Under the pieces are notes generated by a model. The model did no database searches. It was given only the letters and a program-made list of their open reading frames with translations, and was not told the DNA's origin. Positions 11,071 through 22,275 of a stretch of 64,000 bases of DNA are shown piece after piece. This DNA is from Oscarella lobularis. Its lineage: Eukaryota; Porifera; Homoscleromorpha; Homosclerophorida; Oscarellidae. The stretch is taken from positions 558,001-622,000 of the forward strand of contig NC_089180.1 in assembly GCF_947507565.1 (NCBI RefSeq). Direction: 5' to 3'. The position numbers were made by a program, and so were the translations under genes. Positions within the stretch are counted from its first letter, which is position 1. Each line of letters starts with the position of its first letter.

Positions 11071-11446
11071 ATGGACGATCAACTCAGGCTCGTCGGCTCC
11101 CTAAAAGGCCACAGCGACTGGGTGACGCAAATAGCGACGACTCCCCAAGTCCCAAACATGAGTCACGCGACAAGTCGATCATCAAGTGGAATCTCCAACG
11201 AAAAAGGCGCTACGCGGCCACAATCACCTCGTCTCCGACCTCGTCATCTCGTCGGACGGCCAATTCGCTCTCTCGAGTTCGTGGGACTCGACGCTTCGCC
11301 TTTGGGACGTCCACGCGGGCGACACAACGCGACGCTTCGTCGGACACACGAAAGACGTCCTCAGCGTCGCCTTCTCGGCCGACAATTTCCAAATCGTCTC
11401 GGGATCGCGCGACCGAACGATCAAACTCTGGAATACACATATTTAG
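11071..11446 (+). pseudogene. RACK1: RACK1 5' fragment, copy 1 (WD repeats 1-3)
   Basis: RACK1 is the seven-bladed WD-repeat protein of the 40S ribosome. The start [20 protein letters not shown] and [10 protein letters not shown] match it closely; later frames give [52 protein letters not shown] and [14 protein letters not shown], then a stop at 11444-11446. Two pieces of coding sequence are missing relative to the family. About 10 bases (expected ILSA) are gone after VPNM, shifting the frame. The loop between KWNL and ALRGH is replaced by a few bases. Blades 4-7 are absent, because gp78 exons begin 80 bases later. It cannot make a propeller. Confidence 0.85.
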
Positions 11447-11526
11447 TTTTCATGGGAGCAGAAGTGAGGAATCATTAGAGAGGGGAGGGGTTCACTGTAC
11501 ATATTATTATTATTTCTATTACTCAG

Positions 11527-12684
11527 TGTCTGCTTCTTGGTCTTCGAGCCTTGCATGCTATTGCCAAGTGAGTCGTATCTTTTTTTCTTTCTTGTGAGAG
11601 TACCTGTGACGTTTCAGGCATTGCATTCATGTCTATGACGAGGCGAGGCCGGGGACGTGGGAAAATCAGGCCGTCGTTTCATATTACATCGATCTGGTGG
11701 GCGAAATGGCGATACTTGGCGTCGACTTTGTTCATCGTCTTCACATGATGGTAGGAGATGAAAGGGGTTTTGATAATTGGATACATACATATGGGGTGTG
11801 TTTTTCTTGCCAGATTTGGGCCAACGTTTTCCTGAGCATGGCCAGTTTGGTTATTTTCATGCAGCTGCGCACTCTCTACGCCGAAATGCGTAAACGCATC
11901 GACAAGCATAGGAATTTTGTGAGAGTGAGCCAAAGCTTGGATACAAGGTATAAACGAGGAATTAATTAAAAATCAATTGATGGGTAACTATATCTTAACT
12001 TTAGGTTCCCGCTTGCGACGAAAGAACAGCTAGAAGGCAACGACGACAATTGTGCTATCTGTTGGGATAAGATGGAAAACGCGCGTTTATTGCCCTGCAA
12101 TCACTTATTCCACTTGTCAGTCTCATTCGCACAAGAAAACTGACGTATGATAAGACGAGACCTTCTTTTCTTTAGATCGTGCTTGCGTTCTTGGTTGGAG
12201 CAGGACAGGAGCTGTCCAACGTGTCGCGTCAATTTAGGAGAAACGCAGGAGACGCCATCAAATGAAGCGAACTGGCAACCGGCAGTGAAGACGCCCCGAA
12301 ACATGGATCTCTCGCCCTTCGTTCGCAATCGCGGCGAAAGGCGACAAAATAACTGGTTTCGATTCGACGGCAAGAAGACCACAATAGATAATAGACAACT
12401 CACTTCGAATCTATTTTTTTAGGAAGACAGTTGGCTAGCTGGTTACCCATTTTCTCTGTGCAAGTCGTTCAGGAGGGGAGACAGAGGCCAGTGACCCAGA
12501 TGGAGAGAATGGTACTGCTGAAGGGCCTTGTTTTTTTCCCGTATACAGTCTTCTCTCTTTCTCTTAGGCACGTGCTGTGCAGGACGTTCTGCCTGATTAT
12601 CCCATGGATTTAATTATGAGTGATTTGGCGCAAACTCGTTCAGCCGATCAAACGGTTCAGAATCTTACATGTACTGTGATATAG
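11527..12684 (+). CDS. AMFR: gp78/AMFR ER-associated ubiquitin ligase, C-terminal two thirds
   Basis: Membrane RING E3 of ER-associated degradation. Exons 11527-11567, 11618-11750, 11814-11947, 12005-12115, 12176-12369, 12423-12511, 12568-12684. Membrane part: [20 protein letters not shown] and [25 protein letters not shown]2: [20 protein letters not shown] with [16 protein letters not shown]. Then [18 protein letters not shown] and a CUE domain ([20 protein letters not shown]), ending at TAG 12682-12684. The human protein has a longer C-terminus (p97-binding), which is absent. The intron at 12370 starts GC (g|gcaag), a legitimate GC-AG intron, because both exon phases fit. The N-terminal membrane exons are missing; the RACK1 fragment abuts instead. 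Confidence 0.93.
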
Positions 12685-12721
12685 ATGTAGCTATACACGT
12701 ATTGCCTCTGTTTGTTTGTAC

Positions 12722-13078
12722 CAGTTTTTGCATGCCTTAGGCTCTGGAGAGAGGGTCTGATTGATTGATTAGTACCTCTCAATGATTCAGGATCTGGTCT
12801 CTTTAGATCATCAGAGTCTAGTAGTTCCTTTTGGGGAAAAGAATTCGATATCATAAATTTATGTATAAGTAACCTTACCACGTCGTCATCATTTAAGTCT
12901 GCAGCAGATAGGGTCCATACTTTTGCAACATTAGAATCCACTTTTGACTGAGTACCTAAAATAATATAAGCGTAAGAATAATAAACTATAAAATGTTCTA
13001 CATACCCTTATTCTTTGCAAGAGACAGTGCCAGCTGTTGAGATGCTCCCAACTCAAAGGCTGGCTTCTTGGCTTGAAC
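12722..13078 (-). CDS. CIAPIN1: anamorsin (CIAPIN1), central exons
   Basis: Anamorsin is the cytosolic Fe-S assembly factor that passes electrons from NDOR1/TAH18. Minus-strand exons 13078-13006 ([20 protein letters not shown]), 12955-12879 ([20 protein letters not shown]), 12827-12776 ([17 protein letters not shown]), and a probable 22-base micro-exon 12743-12722 (EPKACKNC) that begins the first cysteine motif. WTLSAxDxxDD and [11 protein letters not shown] are diagnostic linker motifs. The remaining Fe-S cysteines, both CX2C motifs and the N-terminal methyltransferase-like domain are absent: the 3' side runs into the gp78 terminator and the 5' side into a fold-back repeat. The intron before the micro-exon would be only 32 bases. 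Confidence 0.8.
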
Positions 13079-13083
13079 CTTAG

Positions 13084-13720
13084 ACAACAGAATAATCGAC
13101 AAAGAAATTCCCCCTAGTAGCTGATAAACTGATAATTACTGTTAGAAAAAGTGAGGCCCCTCGTTCAGACACGCAGTCGAAAATCGTTTTGAAAAAAGCA
13201 AAAGCGGTGTTCACAACCATTTTGTCGCCTTCTGATTGCTGCTTTTGCTGTTTGGAGTATGTTTTCGACTGTGGCTCACTTCCGCTGTGTACCCAATGAG
13301 ACCTCACCTTCTTTATTTGTAGAAATCAGCTTATTACGTATTTGACTAAATGGTTGTGACACCGCTTTTCAAAAGTTTTGCTTTCTAAAACGATTTTCGA
13401 CTGCGTGTCCGAACGAGGGGCCTCACTTTTTCTAACAGTATTTATCAATTTATCAGCTACATATTTATGTCATAAGTCGCTTTATAATCACCGCTTCGCT
13501 TTGTAAACTTGGTTTGAGAAGGTTTTCTTAACCATGGTTCACTTCCGCTATGTACCCCATTGTGGGACCTCACCTTTTTTAGACTAGAAATCAGTGTAGC
13601 AGCTTGGAAATCATTCAATGGGATGTTTTTGTGCACATCTTTAGCTATTTCAATCGGTTTTTGACGACAGTGATCATATCACGTGATTATATATTATAGA
13701 TTTTTCTTCGTGGGCGACTT
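13084..13720. repeat. fold-back repeat element (MITE-like)
   Basis: Internal inverted repeat: about 13118-13192 and 13386-13461 are near-perfect reverse complements (GCTGATAAACTGATAA ... GAGGCCCCTC core). The outer part, about 13520-13700, is about 85-90% similar to the right arm of the palindrome at 38570-38745. No transposase frame. It sits directly upstream of the anamorsin exons and 350 bases before the dynein exons, at the point where both genes lose their 5' parts. Confidence 0.8.
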
Positions 13721-14073
13721 TTCGCAGCGAATCCTTTTACGCGGCTAGTTTGCGTAATTTTTTCGCGTAATTCACGGTCGAAAGTCCGCCATTTGCCACT
13801 AACGAGGTGAGAACACAGAAGCCGCTTCCCTTTCGAGAAACAGAAGCGTTCGCCAGGCGCCCCGTCCATCCTCGTAGGAAAGACGCGACGGCGAACCCTT
13901 CGGCGGGAAGCTGCACGTCGCGCTAAACGCGGTGAGAGAGATACGCGATATAGCCATGATATAACGGGCCTCGGGGTCCCCTTTCGTTCGTCGCTTGATC
14001 GACTCGCTTCTGAACGCTCTATCGTTTTTTTTTCAATTGAAAATTTATTTGCACGTTGCACGGTTTCCTTTAG
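13721..14073. other. no gene recognised
   Basis: GC-richer stretch with a long minus-strand open frame that has no motif I know. I looked here for the preceding dynein exons (AAA4 and the start of the stalk) and did not find them. Confidence 0.4.
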
Positions 14074-17000
14074 GTGTCGACGATGCAAGAGGAATTGGTC
14101 GCTTTGCAGCCGGAGTTGAAGAAAACTCAGGAGGAAACGGAGAAGTTGATGGGAGTCATAGAGAAAGACACCGTCGAAGTGGAGGCTAAAAAACAAGTTC
14201 GCTATTACGAGACTCATATGTGTGTGTATAGACTTCGAGTTATTTTCGTAGGTTGTGGCCGCTGACGAAGCCGTAGCGAACGAGGCTGCAGCAAAGGCCA
14301 AAGCCATTCAGCGCGATTGTCAAAGCGACTTAGCCGAAGCTCTTCCTGCTCTCAATTCAGCCATAGCGGCTTTGAATACTCTCAAGCCGTCAGATATCTC
14401 CCTAGTCAAATCTATGAAGGCACGCGGCGATCTTCTCTTCCCGGGGGGGGGGGGAGGAGTGTACTATTTCAGATTTTTCTAGAATCCTCCTTCTGCCGTG
14501 AAATTGGTCATGGAGGCGGTGTGTCCTTCGGGGTCTGGAAAGATGATCGAAGACTATTGGGGCACTTCGCAGAAGCTTCTCGGCGATTTGAAATTTCTCG
14601 AATCGCTCAAGTCGTACGACAAGGACAACATTCCTTCCGCCATCATCAAAAGAATCAGAGAAAAGTCCGTACTCCGTCACAGGCATTTTTACGCTCCCCT
14701 TTTCCCATTTCTCTAGATACATCTCGAATCCGGAATTCGATCCCGTTCAAATTGCTAAGGCCTCGACGGCGTGCGAGGGTCTGTGTCGATGGGTTCGAGC
14801 GATGGAAGTCTACGAAAGATTCGCGAGAGTGGTGGCACCAAAGCAAGTCAAGCTCAAAGAAGCCGAAAAGGAACTCGCTCTACAGACGGAGAAACTCAAT
14901 GCAAAACGATCTCAACTTAAAGAGGTATAGCGATGGTTTTGTTTGATTTTCGTCTGTCAGAGCGGACGTATTTTTAGGTCGAAGGCAAGCTCCAGGTTCT
15001 GAATGACCAATTCGAAGTCACCATGACGAAAAAGCAGAATTTGGAGACTCAAATAGACGTCTGCTCCAAAAAGTTGGACAGAGCTGAAAAGCTTATCGGC
15101 GGTCTCGGCGGAGAGAAGGACAGGTGGAGCGAAGCCGCGAAGGAGCTGGGTGAAAGGTATGTGGAACGAATGGAATTTGTCTCTTTTATTAATTATTGTT
15201 TTTTTAGATACCACAATGCTGCTACTGGTGACGTGCTTCTGTCTTCCGGCGTCGTTGCTTATCTTGGAGCATTTACCGTTGATCTCAGAAATGTGGGATC
15301 GTCTCGTTTTCGAAATTATCGATTTCTAATTTTTTTCTTCATGTAGGAGTGCATTGCCGGCTGGCAAAAAGAATGTCAGAAACGAAAGATTCCCTGCTCC
15401 TCCAACTTTTCATTGCACGCCACGCTGGGAGAGCCCGTGAAGATTCGCGCTTGGCAGATCGCTGGACTTCTCGTAGATTCCTTTTCTATTGATAATGGAA
15501 TAGTTGTTTCGAATTCGAGACGCTGGCCGCTCATGATTGATCCACAAGGTACAGGGAAGTGCATGTAGTTCGCACGGGTGTGACCTAAGCCCCTGTTTTA
15601 GGACAAGCTTATAAATGGATAAAGAACTTGGAAAAGGAGAACAAATTGTCCGTCATCAAGTTGTCAGATCCCAATTACTCTCGCACTTTGGAGAACAGCA
15701 TTCAGGTTTGTACAATCGTTTGGGGGTGGGACAAATCATGGCGTTCATTTTTTTGCTGGCAGTTTGGAACTCCGGTTTTGCTTGAAAACGTTGGCGAAGA
15801 GTTGGATCCTCTGCTGGAGCCTCTGCTCCTGAAGCAGACATACAAACAGGGTGGTGTTGAGGTGAGCGGATTTGCGAATCTGCATGAATTGCGCTTTTGA
15901 TTGCGTTTTATTATTAGTACTTTCGCTTGGGAGAAAACATCATCGAGTTTTCTCGCGATTTTCGTTTTTACATTACAACTCGTCTACGTAATCCTCACTA
16001 TTTGCCTGAAGTGTCAGTCAAGGTAAGTCTACCAAAACGGTATGGCCAGTGGAGGGATTCTTTGCTTTGTATAGGTTACTTTGCTCAATTTTATGATCGC
16101 TCCTCTCGGATTGGAAGATCAGCTTCTCGGGATTGTCGCAGCGAAAGAGAAGCCGGAACTGGAAGAAAAGAAGAATCAGCTCATTGTTGAAAGTGCGGCC
16201 AACAAGAAGAAGGTAAAAAAACGACGTGCATTTCAAGATTCTAACGTCAATTGCACGTGGCTCTCCTTTAATTAACAGCTCAAGGAAATCGAAGATAAAA
16301 TTCTAGAAGTGCTGTCGACGTCAGAGGGCAACATATTAGAAGATGAAAGTGCTATCCAAATCTTGTCTTCTTCAAAAACTCTTTCTGAAGAAATGTCTGA
16401 GAAACAGGTATAGGTTGTGTTGGGAGGGTATGCATAATTGCGTAGTGATATGGATTATGTTACAGAAAATTGCAACTGCCACTGAGAAAGAGATTGACGA
16501 GACTAGGAATGGTTACAAGCCCGTCGCCGTTCACTCGTCTATTCTGTTTTTCTGCATATCGGATTTGGCAAACATTGAGCCGATGTACCAATATTCGTTG
16601 AGTTGGTTCATCAATCTCTACCTTCAGGTTTGACGACGGCAAAGTTTTGCGAGACTCTCACTGTCAATTGTTTTTATAGTCCATAACCAATAGCCAACGA
16701 TCAGCCGACTTGACGGAACGAATAGGATACCTGAACGATCACTTTACGAACAGCATCTATTGCAACGTTTGCCAATCTCTGTTCGAGAAGGACAAACTGT
16801 TGTTTTCATTCGTTCTGACGATCGGAATTCTCAAAGGACGGTAAGAAGTGCCATTTATCATTGAGCAACAATCGAATTCTTGTTCGTCGTATAGAAACAA
16901 GGTTTTGGATGATCACTGGCGTTTTCTTCTAACTGGCGGCGTCGCTCTTGACAACCCTAATCCGAATCCTTATCCGGAGTGGCTCTCCGACAAATCTTGG

Positions 17001-19909
17001 GGTGAAATTGTGCGGGCTTCAGCGCTTCCAGGACTGCACGGTTTATACCAAGGTACGCTTTTGCACGACCACTCCATAAAGGCACTTCATGACTCTGCTA
17101 TGCTACGTAGAATTTTCTCCAAAATGGAAAGAAGTCTACGATTCAGCTGAACCGCAGTTTGCCAAGTATCCTAAGCCGTGGGATGTTCTTAGCGGACTAG
17201 AACGGTATAGGATACCTCTCTCTCTCTCTCTCTCATACACGATGCTACACTGTATCTTATAGAATGATTCTTCTCCGCTGCTTGCGTCCGGATAAAATTG
17301 TTCCGGCGACTCAGGTGTGGCTTCTAAATTTTGAGCATCTTCTTTGCTTTCATGCCAGGTCCTATGACAGGAATTTATAGTCGAGAACATGGGCAGAAAT
17401 TACATTGAACCGCCCACGTTTGATCTCGCAGGGAGCTACGCCGATTCGTACTGTTGCGCTCCGCTGATCTTCGTTCTCTCCCCCGGCGCCGATCCCATGG
17501 CTGGCTTGTTGAAATTTGCCGACGATCGCGGCTTTGGAGGCGATCGCTGTCAGAGGATTTCTCTTGGTCAAGGCCAGGTAAACTCTTAAATTCCAGCATT
17601 GCCTGACAGCGTTGGAAATTCTGTTTTTCTTTAGGGGCCTATTGCGGCCAGAATGATCGAGAAAGCGCTCAAGGAAGGAACTTGGGTTGTGCTGCAAAAT
17701 TGTCATTTGGCGACGAGTTGGATGCCGAAGTTGGAGAAAATCTGCGAAGAGGTCCTCATTCCCGAGAACACGCACAAGGATTTTCGTCTCTGGCTGACCA
17801 GTTACCCATCTGACGAATTTCCTGTATCAATCCTTCAAAACGGTGAATTTATAGCTTCTTGTTGTTTTTAGAGCGTCAAGCGTTCGTGTTTCTAGGAGTT
17901 AAGATGACGAATGAACCTCCAAAGGGAATGAGAGCCAATTTATTGAGATCCTATTTAAACGATCCTATATCAGACAACGAATTTTTCACTGGTTACTACA
18001 AGGTATTTTCTCCGCGTCTTTTTTCCCTCGTGCGATGGTCTATGTTTTTTTCTAAAGCCGAAAGTTTGGGAAAAATTGCTATTTGGTTTATGCTTCTTCC
18101 ACGCTCTGGTGCAGGAGCGACGCAAATTCGGCGCCTTGGGATGGAACATTCCCTACGAATTCAACGAATCCGATCTCCGCATAAGCATGCGGCAACTCCA
18201 GGTAAGAAAAAAACGGCAATTTTTGAGAAACAGAAGAAAAAAACGGGAAACTATAGATGTTTCTCAATGACTACCAAGAAATTCCCATGAACGCTCTGAC
18301 GTATCTAACGGGCCAATGCAACTATGGCGGAGGCGTTACGGACGACCTGGATCGTCGCTTGCTGACGAGCATGCTTTCTATATTCTATTGCCACGAGATG
18401 ATCGTTAATGACGATTACAGGTGAGAGGAATTTTCTATGCAGTGTTCTTTACAAAAAATTGCTTCCTATAGATTTTCTGCGAGCGGCAATTACTATGCAC
18501 CACCCAAAGGCGAATACCAGGATTACATCGACTACATTCGAAGCCTTCCTATCACTCCGCACCCGGAAGTTTTTGGTTTGCACGAAAACGCTGACATAAC
18601 CAAAGACAATCAAGAAACGCAACAGGTACGAATTTTGCAGCTCACACCCTTCTTCGTATATTTATATTTTTCTCTAGTTGTTTGACGGAATTCTCTTGAC
18701 ATTGCCTCGTCAGACAGGTGGCGGTGGAAAGTCCTCGCAGACAATCATCGAGGAACTGGCTGTAGATATTCTGTCCAAGATGCCTCCCGACTTCGATCAC
18801 GAATACGTTCGCTTATACATCATATTCGTGTCGTGTCTTCATTTGAGTTTGTTTGTTTCTTAGGTGATAGAAAACTTTCCAGTAGTCTACACCGAGTCAA
18901 TGAACACTGTCCTCCGGCAGGAACTCATTCGATTCAATCGTCTCACCTCCGTTGTTCGTTCCAGTTTGCAGAACATTCAGAAAGCGATCAAGGTAGGCAT
19001 CCTTAGATATATTGAGATTTTCGCTTTTTTCATTGTTATTACATAGGGCTTGGTTCTCATGTCGGCTGAGTTGGAAGACGTCTTTGTGAGCATGTTGGTA
19101 GGAAAAGTGCCGGCAATGTGGGCTGCGAAGTCGTATCCGTCTCTCAAGCCTTTGGGAGGTTACGTCAGCGATCTCCTTGCGCGGTAGAAGACTTTTCCCT
19201 ATATTAGAGACGCTTTCTTTATGGTGTCTTTTTAGACTGAAATTTTTTCGGGATTGGATTGAAAATGGAACGCCAAGTGTTTTCTGGATATATGGATTCT
19301 ATTTCACCCAGTCGTTTTTGACGGGTAAAGATTGGTTTTACACAGGGATGGATTGCGTACCTTTTGATCAATCCTGTTTTAGGGGCATCACAAAATTTTG
19401 CGAGGAAGTATACCATTCCCATTGATCATCTCGGCTTTGAATTTGACGTCATTCGCGATGACGTAGAGATCACGGAAAAGCCTCCTGACGGCGTCTACAT
19501 CAAGGTGAATCGAATATCTAAAAGCTCTTCACGTGTATTCTACGTCACAATCTGCAGGGTCTCTTTTTGGATGGAGCTCGATTTGACAGAGAGAAAATGG
19601 TCATAGGTGAATCACTGCCCAAAATCCTCTTTGACCCCCTTCCAAGAGTAAAAAAATATTGCAGAATTTTTTGTCTTTCCTTTGACAATTTATTTCATTC
19701 AGATATGGTTGAGACCGGGTTAAAAGTCGAAGTTCAAGCCCAAGCCCACCTACTCGTGTCCTGTCTACAAGACGAGTACTCGAAAAGGCACGCTGTCTAC
19801 CACTGGTCATTCGACGAATTACGTTCTCTCTATGAACCTGCCTTCAGACATGGAGCAGAGCCATTGGGTTAACAGAGGAGTGGCAAGTCTTTGCCAGCTG
19901 GATGACTAA
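14074..19909 (+). CDS. DNAH7: axonemal dynein heavy chain, inner-arm (DNAH3/7/12 clade), C-terminal third
   Basis: Motor subunit of single-headed inner-arm dynein in cilia. About 25 exons with 45-60-base introns run from the stalk coiled coil ([20 protein letters not shown]) through the microtubule-binding region, CC2 ([18 protein letters not shown]), AAA5 ([36 protein letters not shown]), AAA6 ([20 protein letters not shown]) and the C-terminal domain ([78 protein letters not shown]). The very end reads [12 protein letters not shown] with a stop at 19907-19909. A TAA at 19721-19723 in the last exon, right after IWLRPG, interrupts the frame before [20 protein letters not shown]. The N-terminal 2,500 or so residues, including AAA1-AAA4, are not in the window. 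Confidence 0.95.
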
Positions 19910-20085
19910 TGAAATATATGTATTTTGAATATGACGTCACGCTATTGTATCATTATTATTATTGCATTTTTCGACACGCATGCTCGAGATGGCCGAAAGC
20001 GTACCGAAAAAGAAGCGCTACAGAAAAGACAAGCGTACGTGCAGGCCACGCGTTTTTGACGTGTAGAACTAGTCGTCTCTTCGTC

Positions 20086-20466
20086 GATATCGGGCGCCGA
20101 GAACTGGCAATCGCATAAGCGCGCGGATAGCGCTTCCTAAACGCGTGGGAAAATCGACTACGCCCCCGCGGCTCGACGAAAGAAACGCGTCTACCTTGCT
20201 TTCTTGCGTCGTTTTCGCCGCGATGTAGTAGCACGTAGCAGCGAGACACTTGAGGTATTTCGCTTTGACCTGAGAGAAAGAGGAATCGTTGCGAAAAGGC
20301 GCGTGAACGAGCGATTCTTACGCTGACGACGCCCAAGAAGCGATCTAAGAGAGAGATGGCGAGCATGAGCGATTGGGGTGTGCTGTGAAATCGGCCGGAG
20401 AGCCATGTGACGGTCGCGTCGCGAAAAAACGCGAGGTTTTTGGTGCGATCGTAGGCCGACATCTGG
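20086..20466 (-). pseudogene. CCNI: cyclin I/G 5' exons, second copy
   Basis: Duplicate of 10511-10887 with a few substitutions. It holds the ATG exon ([20 protein letters not shown], with GVVS for GIVS), the KYLKCLAATCYYIAAKT exon and the start of the next exon, which stops at CDCQFSAPDI. Homology ends at 20086; unrelated sequence follows, so the rest of the cyclin box is missing. In this copy the upstream sequence happens to stay in frame with the ATG exon, which makes a long but probably meaningless open frame. Confidence 0.85.
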
Positions 20467-20644
20467 GAGAGAGAGAGAGAGCGAAGTATGAGAGACTCGC
20501 GTCGACGAATGAGCGTACGCGATCGAACCGGGCGCGATTTCACGGACGAGGACTTGTCCTCGCTGATCCGGGGACAACCTCCGTCGTTAGCGCACGCTTC
20601 CGAATTGCTCACCCCTTTCTCGAATCGACGCAATCCGACGCGAA

Positions 20645-20874
20645 ATGGACGTTCAACTCAGGCTCGTCGGCTTCCTAAAAGGCCACAGCGACTGGGTGAC
20701 GCAAATAGCGACGACTCCCCAAGTCCCAAACATGAGTCACGCGACAAGTCGATCATCAAGTGGAATCTCCAGGCGCTACGCGGCCACAATCACCTCGTCT
20801 CCGACCTCGTCATCTCGTCGGACGGCCAATTCGCTCTCTCGAGTTCGTGGGACTCGACGCTTCGCCTTTGGGAC
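20645..20874 (+). pseudogene. RACK1: RACK1 5' fragment, copy 2 (WD repeats 1-2)
   Basis: Starts [20 protein letters not shown]. It shares with copy 1 the loss of about 10 bases after VPNM. Unlike copy 1, KWNLQ joins [11 protein letters not shown] cleanly in one frame, skipping the family's blade 1-2 loop. Homology with copy 1 ends at STLRLWD (20874). A donor-like 'gtacgcg' follows, then ZMIZ exons, so the RACK1 piece could be spliced onto ZMIZ. Confidence 0.85.
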
Positions 20875-20949
20875 ATCGAAAGGGTACGCGTGATGACGTC
20901 ACTGAATGCATAACATATATTCTCTTTTCTTTTCTTTTCTTTTTATTAG

Positions 20950-21388
20950 GGAGACCGACGGTCGGCTCACAAGCCGCTCTACATCAAGAATTTGTGCCAG
21001 GCTGAACGCAATATGATAGACATTTCCGTGACGGCGTGCTGTTGCGTAGGTTTCGCTTATTTGTTCTTGCGCGTGAAGTTTTATCTCTCTTCTCTCTCTA
21101 GTCTCATCTAGTCGTACTCCAATTGGTTCATCGTCCCCCGTTTTGCAGAGTCTCATCAAGAAGCGTCTGCTCGCCGTCGATTTGTGCATACAGAAAAGTC
21201 AATGAAATAAATACGTTTTGGGAAAAATTTTTCATTTCTCTCTTTCTCTAGTTCGAGCCAATTTTGCTGCGACGAATCAACTTGGAAATCAAACGGGCGT
21301 CGAGCAGACGAGCATCAAAGTGTCGCTCAAGTGCCCCCTCTCGTTCCGACGAATCACGTTTCCGGCGAGAGGACGAGAATGTCGACAC
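20950..21388 (+). CDS. ZMIZ1: ZMIZ (PIAS-like coactivator), SP-RING region fragment
   Basis: Nuclear SUMO-ligase-like transcription coactivator. Exons 20950-21045 ([26 protein letters not shown]), 21102-21197 ([12 protein letters not shown], then [18 protein letters not shown]) and 21252-21388 ([31 protein letters not shown]). These match the ZMIZ1/2 segment leading into the Miz/SP-RING zinc finger, including its first Cys (KCP) and CRH. The remaining zinc ligands (expected CFDLESY... WxCPxC) are not found downstream. In the middle exon one base is missing in a T run near 21136, since HRPPF and LQSLIKK lie in different frames. Confidence 0.85.
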
Positions 21389-21389
21389 G

Positions 21390-22270
21390 TGTAGGTAAGG
21401 AGTCCAGAAGAGAGACAAATATATGAGTAAAGTGAGTACATAAATGACATGACACATAAATTTTCAGTACCTTAGTGACGAGATTAATGTAATTAATTTA
21501 ATTTACCTAATTAATTAAAGATTGATTCTTTTTAGACCTGAACCGTTTTCTCCTCAACCGAATCGTCTGTTTTCCGGGATCGTCGCGTGTCCGTCACAGG
21601 TACGAGAATATTGACCTTTTTAAAAGTCCATACTTCAGTTTTCTTCCCTTCAGATGTCCGATTTCGTTAACTAAGCAAGGGGGGGAGCTTCTCCAGGTAT
21701 GTTTTCAGGAGGACAAATATTCTTATGTATAATTATTAATTCTTTTAATTCTTTTAATTAATCTTATTTTTGTTAGGGTCATTTCATCTCTAGGGCTCAT
21801 TAAGGGAATTCCATCAGATAAGTGTACCCTAGTTTCATGTGTTGTAGGGGCTTTGTTTGTCGTGTGTTGTATAGGGAGAGGATCGAGTAGGAAGAAGGGT
21901 CAATGTCACAAGGTACCGTCTAATTTTAAGCCATCAGTCATGCTGAGTTCCTTTGACTAGGGGGACCAGGCTGGAAGGAAGAGGAGAGGATAGTGAGCGC
22001 GAAGGGAAAAAGGGGGGACAATCGAGCAGGGGGATCGAGGGAAGGGTCAATATCCCGAGGTACGGATTTATTCTTCGTTGTCATGGCTAATGTTTTAGTT
22101 ACTTTAAATTAGGGAGATTCAATTGGAAGGGAACGATCGGGCGGAAAAGGGGAAGATCGAGGGGAGGCATTGACTTCCTTGGAGGTGGAGCCACTTAGCG
22201 CTAATTGGTCGCGCATCAGTCTGGGCGTCGATTTCATCCTGACGCTGATTTCACTCCATCTCGAAAAGGT
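21390..22270. other. no gene recognised
   Basis: AT-rich with G-rich patches (ggggga runs near 21680 and 22000-22160). The missing second half of the ZMIZ SP-RING domain was looked for and not found. Three similar pieces near 21895-21920, 22020-22060 and 22130-22160 share 'agggtcaatat/gtc' and 'gatcgag' words and may be a diverged tandem repeat. Confidence 0.4.
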
Positions 22271-22275
22271 GAACA

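Noticed and set aside
19959-20633. 224-codon minus ORF covering the cyclin copy 2.
   Set aside because: It reads through introns; true coding is limited to the two exons given.
20488-20913. Plus-strand ORF joining cyclin antisense sequence to RACK1 blades.
   Set aside because: Its first two thirds are antisense or out of frame to known genes; only the ALRGH...RLWD part is RACK1.
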